From the NCBI GenBank assembly GCA_903933115.1, contig CAIZIT010000070.1, positions 1 through 64,000 of the forward strand: DNA of 64,000 nt. Direction: 5' to 3'. The notes beneath the pieces are model-generated. The model had not been told where the DNA came from. It ran no database searches and saw only the letters and a list, made by a program, of their open reading frames with translations. Every line of letters starts with the position of its first letter. Within the stretch, counting starts at the first letter, position 1. The position numbers and the translations under genes are program-made. Positions 59,665-64,000 of the stretch are shown one piece after another. The DNA is from an uncultured Burkholderiales bacterium (GTDB lineage Bacteria; Pseudomonadota; Gammaproteobacteria; Burkholderiales; Burkholderiaceae_C).

Positions 59665-60369
59665 ATGTCCACGATGTCCATGAAGCCTTGCTTTTCTTGT
59701 GGTTTTGAGAACCCCGCGGAACACTTGTTTTGCGAGAATTGTGGCGTGAGCTTGTCCGATTCGATCATTGCACCGGTCTACATCAATACCCTCAAACACG
59801 ACAGCCAGTTGATCAGTTTGAATGTTTTTTATCGCCGGGTTTGGTATTGGTTTTTGACCCTGGTTGCAGCTTCTTTGGCTTACTGGTTCTTTCCCGATAT
59901 CCACATCACCTATTGGACTGCAGGCGTGGGTTTGTTCATTTCATTTTTGGTGCCTTATCGATACGACAGCATCATTCGCCAGCCCATTCCGACAGAGATT
60001 TTGTCCAAAAACATCATCGCTTATGGCCCCTCCTACAAAAGGGGTTGTTTCTTCTTTGCGTCGGGCTTGATGTACTTTTTGGACGATGGTTTTTTCTACA
60101 AGTCCTACTCGATCAAGGGGGACACCTATTTCCTTTTCATCGAAAAGTCGAGCATCGATTTCATCTCTTCCCACGAGCGCTTGCCCATTGGACGATCTTC
60201 CTCCAAGATCTCCATTCACACCAAAAGTGGTGCGGTGCATCAATTCAATGTTTATAAGCGCGAGTTGTGGCTTTTGACGTTTTATCAGTTTGGCTTGAGG
60301 ATTGAGGCCTCCGGTATGAGCTTTAAAATGCCAGAGGTGTCTGCTCCCGTGGAGGACGAGGTTCAATGA
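59665..60369 (+). CDS. Zinc-ribbon membrane protein with PH-like C-terminal domain
   Basis: A 234-residue protein. A zinc ribbon uses C9, C12, C23 and C26 (CFSCGFENPAEHLFCENCG). Two membrane helices lie at about 59-77 and 82-98. The remainder (about 110-220) has alternating strand-like segments (KGDTYFLFIEKSSIDFI, SSKISIHTKSGAVHQFNVY) and could be a PH-like domain, though this is only a visual impression. It begins 16 bases after the coiled-coil gene. The ribbon resembles that gene's ribbon, suggesting a shared binding partner. Confidence 0.75.
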   Translation: MSTMSMKPCFSCGFENPAEHLFCENCGVSLSDSIIAPVYINTLKHDSQLISLNVFYRRVWYWFLTLVAASLAYWFFPDIHITYWTAGVGLFISFLVPYRYDSIIRQPIPTEILSKNIIAYGPSYKRGCFFFASGLMYFLDDGFFYKSYSIKGDTYFLFIEKSSIDFISSHERLPIGRSSSKISIHTKSGAVHQFNVYKRELWLLTFYQFGLRIEASGMSFKMPEVSAPVEDEVQ

Positions 60370-60567
60370 GTGGATCTTGAGCTAGGCGTGTTTTTGCCTC
60401 GCCCTGATCTGGCCTTTGGCTTGTCCGACCCCTCTTTTTTTACCCTTGGTAGCGCCAAAGGCATGGAGTCGATGCCTAAAAATTGCTTTTAATGAATACC
60501 TAATAGCTCATTTTATTGTTTTTTCAGACTTTTCCATAAATTTCATCTCATTTTGTAAACCTCTAGG

Positions 60568-60601
60568 CTCATTGGTGCGTTATTTATTCAACCAATGAGG
60601 T
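60568..60601 (+). promoter_or_regulatory. Hairpin that contains the ribosome binding site of the 63-residue gene
   Basis: CTCATTGGT (60568-60576) and ACCAATGAG (60591-60599) form a perfect 9-bp stem with a 14-nt loop. The ribosome binding site GAGG (60597-60600) of the gene starting at 60608 lies in the 3' arm. Upstream ACCTC (60559-60563) could pair with GAGGT as an alternative. This arrangement suits translational control, for instance by temperature or an RNA-binding factor. Confidence 0.55.
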
Positions 60602-60607
60602 ATTAGC

Positions 60608-60799
60608 ATGAAGAAGCCATCATTTTTAGCCCAATCCACCCGTGCGGTCATGGAAAAAAGCTGTCATTACGTGAGCTCTGAGAAGACGAATATCAAAGAG
60701 ACTTTTGATCGAATCAGGGCAGAAATGGCCCAAGAGGCTGAGCAAAAGAGCCGTCCGGTGGCGAGAATTTACTCGGGCTTCAGGGCCATCAAGGCCTGA
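60608..60799 (+). CDS. Small protein of unknown function
   Basis: A 63-residue, mostly helical protein with GAGG eight bases before ATG. It has a single Cys, is charged in the middle (KETFDRIRAEMAQEAEQKS) and ends in a basic segment (RPVARIYSGFRAIKA). No family recognised. The hairpin around its ribosome binding site supports a regulated gene, but absence of a clear terminator leaves some doubt. Confidence 0.55.
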   Translation: MKKPSFLAQSTRAVMEKSCHYVSSEKTNIKETFDRIRAEMAQEAEQKSRPVARIYSGFRAIKA

Positions 60800-61165
60800 T
60801 TTGAACGCTTGGGCCCAGCGTGTCGCCCAATGTGCTCCTTATTGGCTTTGCCCTTTATGGGGTGTGACTTCCACATGAACACGCACCCAGTCAAGCTCAT
60901 CCATGCCGATCGAGTTTGACTCTGCACGCCTTGGCTCATCGTGCATTTTTTTGACCTTCAGCGCATTTTCCTGACGCTTTTCCCCAACCCAAGGGCACGC
61001 TTGAACTGACTTCATGCCGAGCGACCCCAATCTCGCTTGATCATGGCGTTGGGGGGTGGACGATGCGCAGGCCTGAGAAGACTTTTTTTTGAGGGCTCTT
61101 CTTTTTGAATTCAGGGGTTTTTAAGTCACAATTGTCACATTGTTCATATCCTCACAGCCAGATGG
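60800..61165. other. Intergenic stretch without a recognisable gene
   Basis: A 366-base gap before the sulfur-metabolism fusion gene. A minus-strand open frame (60839-61030) exists but lacks ribosome binding site and family character. A run of eight T occurs at 61083-61090. The promoter of the downstream gene is expected in 61090-61160, where TTTAAGTCACAATTGTCACATTG-type repeats of GTCACA (two copies near 61125-61140) are the only notable feature. Confidence 0.45.
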
Positions 61166-64000
61166 ATGGCTGAGACCGAGCCTCAGGCGGCTCCCTCTTG
61201 GCTCCAGATGACTTCACTCATGACTCAGCTCAGAACTGATCGATTTTCGCGATTCATTGCTTTGTTTTCACAAATGCTCAGCGCTCAACCGCGTGAGGCC
61301 CTCTTGTTGGCTCAAGGCAAAGAGCTGTTGGCTGAATTGGTCCGATTCGACGATTGGCTTGACCCTGTTTTTACACGTCCCGATCCCATCCATTACCAGC
61401 AGTATCTCTTGCATTTGGATGCGAGTGAGCGCTTCAGTGTGGTGAGTTTTGTCTGGGGGCCAGGGCAATCAACCCCCATTCATGATCACACCACATGGGG
61501 TTTGGTGGGTATGCTGCGAGGCTCAGAGATGTGCCAACCTTACGCCAAGATGTCCGATGGACGGTGGGCTGCAGCGGGTTTGCAATTGGATTTGCGACCT
61601 GGTGATGTGGAAGTGATCAACCCCAGGTTGGGCGATGTGCATCGGGTTTGGAATGCTCGAGCTGAGGAGGTCTCCATCAGCATTCATGTTTACGGTGGAA
61701 ACATTGGCTCCACGCAAAGAAGTGTTTATACGCCTGAAGGGGTCAGAAAAGCATTTGTCTCAGGCTACAGCCCCGTTCCCAGAGGTTTTGAGCGAGGTAT
61801 TTCTGTTTCCAAATCGCGAGTGATGGAGGAGGGGGCGGACCTCAGCAACGCGATCCCAAGCGCTGGTTCGTCAAGAACGGCCGCCTTGCCCGATCCTTTA
61901 GGGCGTGTGAGTGAGCAGACTCCAGAAACGCCAGCACCTGTCTTGGTGAGCCCACCCACGGTGATCAAGTCTTGGATGTCTAAATCTGCCGCAGAGCAAA
62001 TCACGCAACTCACACCTGTCAGAAATGCGCAAAGCCAGTTCAAGCCTAGCCCGGCCACTTTGACCAGTTCCACCACTTCTACCACTTTGCCCATCAATAC
62101 ACCGCTCAACAGCACCCACCGTGAAGAGGTGGGTGCTAAGAGGCCTCTCGATCTTGCGCCGCCACCGATAGCTGCTACAGCGATGGGTTCTGCAGCGATG
62201 GGGGTGTCTACTGTGGCCTCTCGAGCAGCTGCACCAGTGGTGATTTTGCCTTCTGAGGCCCAGCGCACTGCAGCTGCCCCTTCGGTGCCGATGACTTCCA
62301 CTGCGGACACTGCACCAAGCGCAGTTCCAAGCGCAGTTCCAAGCTCAGTTCCAAGCTCAGTTCCAAGCTCAGTTCCAGGGGCCGCTGCAAACTTGGTCTC
62401 TGTTCACAACAGACCTTCTTCTCAAGTCGAGGCCACTCCACCTCAAGGGGCCAAAGCTTCTGAGCCCGATGACCCGCGCTACATTTCGAGCGAATGGGTC
62501 AAAGCCAGACTCATGAGTCGCCAAGAGTTGGTTTTGGTGGATGCGAGAGAGGAGGATCCCTTTGCCAAGGCGCACCCGCTGTTTGCCTCTAATTTTCCTT
62601 TGTCCAGTATTGAAGTGGATGCGTATCGACGCATTCCTCGGCTGAGCACGCCCATTGTGGTTTACGACAATCAAGAGGGCTTGGCAGAGCAGGTGGTGGA
62701 GATTTTGAAGTCAATGGGCTATGAGTTTGTTCGGCAATTGAGGGGCGGACTCCAAGGCTGGATTCAATCGGGGGGAGAAATTTTTCAAGATGTGAACGTG
62801 CCGAGCAAATCCTTTGGCGAGTTGGTTCAGGTGAAAAAGCAAACTCCCAAAGTCAGCGCCCAACTCTTAAAGGCTTGGATTGAGCAAAATGCCGATGTGG
62901 TCATTCTTGATGCAAGACGATTTGATGAGTACCAGACCATGGCCATTCCTCGTGGAGTGAGTGTTCCGGGGGGGGAGTTGGTGCTGCGTGCGCGCACATT
63001 GGCACCCAAAGTCACAACCCGCATTGTGGTCAATTGTGCAGGACGCACCAGGAGCATCATTGGTGCGCAATCCTTGGTCAATGCAGGCATTCCCAATCCG
63101 GTCTGCGCCCTAGAAAACGGAACCATCGGCTGGGTGTTGGCAGGCCAAGCCTTGGTCACTGGCAGCGCGGAGCAGTTCCAGGCTGTGAGTGCAGAGGATT
63201 TGGCCAAGTCCAAACTCAACGCATTGTCCGTGGCCATTCGCTCAGGGGTCAAAAGGATTGATCGAGAAGAGCTGGTGCTGATGCAGCAAGAGTCTTTGAG
63301 AACCACTTATTTGTTCGATGTCAGAACGCCAGAAGAGTTCGCACAAGGTCATTTGCCCAAAGCCATCCACGCACCTGGTGGGCAGCTGGTTCAAGAGACG
63401 GATCATTTTGCACCTGTTCGTGGTGCGCGTGTCGTGCTCTATGACACGGATGGCGTCAGGGCCCACATGACGGCTTCGTGGTTGGCTCAAATGGGTTGGG
63501 AAGCCTTTGTCTTGAAGGAGGTGAAGGTGACGGATTTGCTCAGCAAAAGTGTGGAGTTGATGCTCCCCCCCGTTGCTCAAACGGCACCCACGGTCAAGGC
63601 CTCGGTGTTGAAGGAGTGGCTGAGCAATCGGTCCAATTTGACTTTGGTGATCGATGTGGGCACCAGTCAACAGTACGTCAAGGCCCATATTCCAGGTGCT
63701 TGGTGGATTTTGCGTTCACAAATGGCTCAAGATTTCCAACGTGTTCATCGAGCAAATCGATACGTCATCACTTCCTCCAATGGACATGCGGCACAATATG
63801 CCGCCCGTGCCTTGAGGGCTTGCGTCAAAAGCACTGTAGAGGTTTTGGTCTTGGAGGGGGGCACAAAGGCTTGGACAGATGCCGGCTACTCCTGTCAGCA
63901 AGGGGAGTCTTATTTGGCAAGCCCAAGAATTGACCGCTATCAAAGGCCCTATGAGGGCACCCACAACAGTGCAGCTGCCATGCAAGCCTATTTAGACTGG
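61166..64000 (+). CDS. Cysteine-dioxygenase/four-rhodanese fusion protein (3' end outside window)
   Basis: An uninterrupted frame of 945 codons that runs off the window. Residues about 18-200 are a cysteine dioxygenase-type cupin: iron ligands H106 and H108 (STPIHDHTTWGLVGML) and H159 (GDVHRVWN). Residues about 205-435 are a Ser/Thr/Pro/Ala-rich linker with a 12-bp repeat. Four rhodanese domains follow (about 439-550, 560-665, 698-790, 805-925). The catalytic Cys is present only in the second (C624 in VNCAGRTRS); the others have D501, D760 and S870 at the site. The product would oxidise cysteine or a related thiol and handle sulfane sulfur. In other Burkholderiales the two parts are, to my knowledge, neighbouring separate genes. 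Starts at 61208 or 61220 are alternatives; no strong ribosome binding site is seen. Confidence 0.88.
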   Translation, partial: MAETEPQAAPSWLQMTSLMTQLRTDRFSRFIALFSQMLSAQPREALLLAQGKELLAELVRFDDWLDPVFTRPDPIHYQQYLLHLDASERFSVVSFVWGPGQSTPIHDHTTWGLVGMLRGSEMCQPYAKMSDGRWAAAGLQLDLRPGDVEVINPRLGDVHRVWNARAEEVSISIHVYGGNIGSTQRSVYTPEGVRKAFVSGYSPVPRGFERGISVSKSRVMEEGADLSNAIPSAGSSRTAALPDPLGRVSEQTPETPAPVLVSPPTVIKSWMSKSAAEQITQLTPVRNAQSQFKPSPATLTSSTTSTTLPINTPLNSTHREEVGAKRPLDLAPPPIAATAMGSAAMGVSTVASRAAAPVVILPSEAQRTAAAPSVPMTSTADTAPSAVPSAVPSSVPSSVPSSVPGAAANLVSVHNRPSSQVEATPPQGAKASEPDDPRYISSEWVKARLMSRQELVLVDAREEDPFAKAHPLFASNFPLSSIEVDAYRRIPRLSTPIVVYDNQEGLAEQVVEILKSMGYEFVRQLRGGLQGWIQSGGEIFQDVNVPSKSFGELVQVKKQTPKVSAQLLKAWIEQNADVVILDARRFDEYQTMAIPRGVSVPGGELVLRARTLAPKVTTRIVVNCAGRTRSIIGAQSLVNAGIPNPVCALENGTIGWVLAGQALVTGSAEQFQAVSAEDLAKSKLNALSVAIRSGVKRIDREELVLMQQESLRTTYLFDVRTPEEFAQGHLPKAIHAPGGQLVQETDHFAPVRGARVVLYDTDGVRAHMTASWLAQMGWEAFVLKEVKVTDLLSKSVELMLPPVAQTAPTVKASVLKEWLSNRSNLTLVIDVGTSQQYVKAHIPGAWWILRSQMAQDFQRVHRANRYVITSSNGHAAQYAARALRACVKSTVEVLVLEGGTKAWTDAGYSCQQGESYLASPRIDRYQRPYEGTHNSAAAMQAYLDW
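62315..62374 (+). repeat. Five 12-bp tandem repeats in the linker of the fusion gene
   Basis: Five consecutive copies of CCAAGCGCAGTT, three of them with TCA for GCA, encode Pro-Ser-Ala/Ser-Val repeats at about residues 384-403. The unit keeps the frame, so copy number could vary between strains and alter the linker length. Confidence 0.9.

Noticed and set aside
60839-61030. 63-codon minus-strand frame in the gap before the sulfur fusion gene
   Set aside because: No ribosome binding site, no hydrophobic or domain pattern, and residue composition like neighbouring shadow frames.

Overview
The window looks like a chromosomal segment of a betaproteobacterium of the order Burkholderiales; the family cannot be fixed from sequence alone. 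The main argument is the crowd of Bug/TctC-type periplasmic solute receptors: eleven complete genes in 64 kb, a density typical of Comamonadaceae, Alcaligenaceae and Burkholderiaceae. The codons are moderately GC-rich, genes are tightly packed in short operons on both strands, and several genes use TTG or GTG starts behind good ribosome binding sites. No phage, transposase, CRISPR array or rRNA operon is visible. The only RNA-gene signal is an isolated tRNA-like 3' half near position 200.

Layout. 401-4531 (minus strand) is a five-gene stress operon: cyclopropane fatty acid synthase, DUF2237 protein, DNA photolyase, glutathione peroxidase and a small membrane protein. It resembles the photo-oxidative (singlet oxygen) regulons known in other proteobacteria. 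4820-22796 and 25057-27908 hold short catabolic modules: two-domain dehydrogenases, MmgE/PrpD proteins, Ldh2-type dehydrogenase, an Asp/Glu-racemase-like protein, a 4,5-dihydroxyphthalate-decarboxylase-like protein, class II aldolases, shikimate-dehydrogenase paralogues, amidohydrolases and Bug receptors. A globin-fold protein lacking the haem-ligating histidine, an FKBP isomerase and panC sit among them. 23786-24916 is a DmeF-like metal exporter. 28112-32622 carries small proteins, a bactofilin, an IorAB-type molybdenum hydroxylase and a zinc-ribbon protein.

33005-48950 is a second run of catabolic modules (Bug receptors, MmgE/PrpD, ICL/PEP-mutase family lyase, isocitrate/tartrate-type dehydrogenase, amidohydrolases, Ldh2, D-2-hydroxyacid dehydrogenase, TauD-type dioxygenase). 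Many of its families repeat those of the first run. 50934-57168 (minus) is a tricarballylate-type operon: class II aldolase, TcuA, TcuB, a Bug receptor and Pgi. The Bug receptor stands where other bacteria encode the TcuC permease.

57577-60369 is a three-gene set of unrecognised membrane proteins, two of which begin with a four-cysteine zinc ribbon. It is followed by a 63-residue protein whose ribosome binding site lies in a hairpin. The window ends inside a very long gene that fuses a cysteine-dioxygenase domain, a low-complexity linker and four rhodanese domains.

Taken together the region looks like a store of organic-acid uptake and breakdown modules (di- and tricarboxylates, hydroxyacids, aromatic-derived acids). 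Each module pairs a receptor with one to four enzymes, and no TctA/TctB membrane subunits are present in the window. The most promising leads are the cysteine-dioxygenase/rhodanese fusion, the zinc-ribbon membrane triplet, the haem-ligand-less globin and the Bug-coupled Tcu operon. All functional names rest on motif and family recognition by eye; no database search was run.
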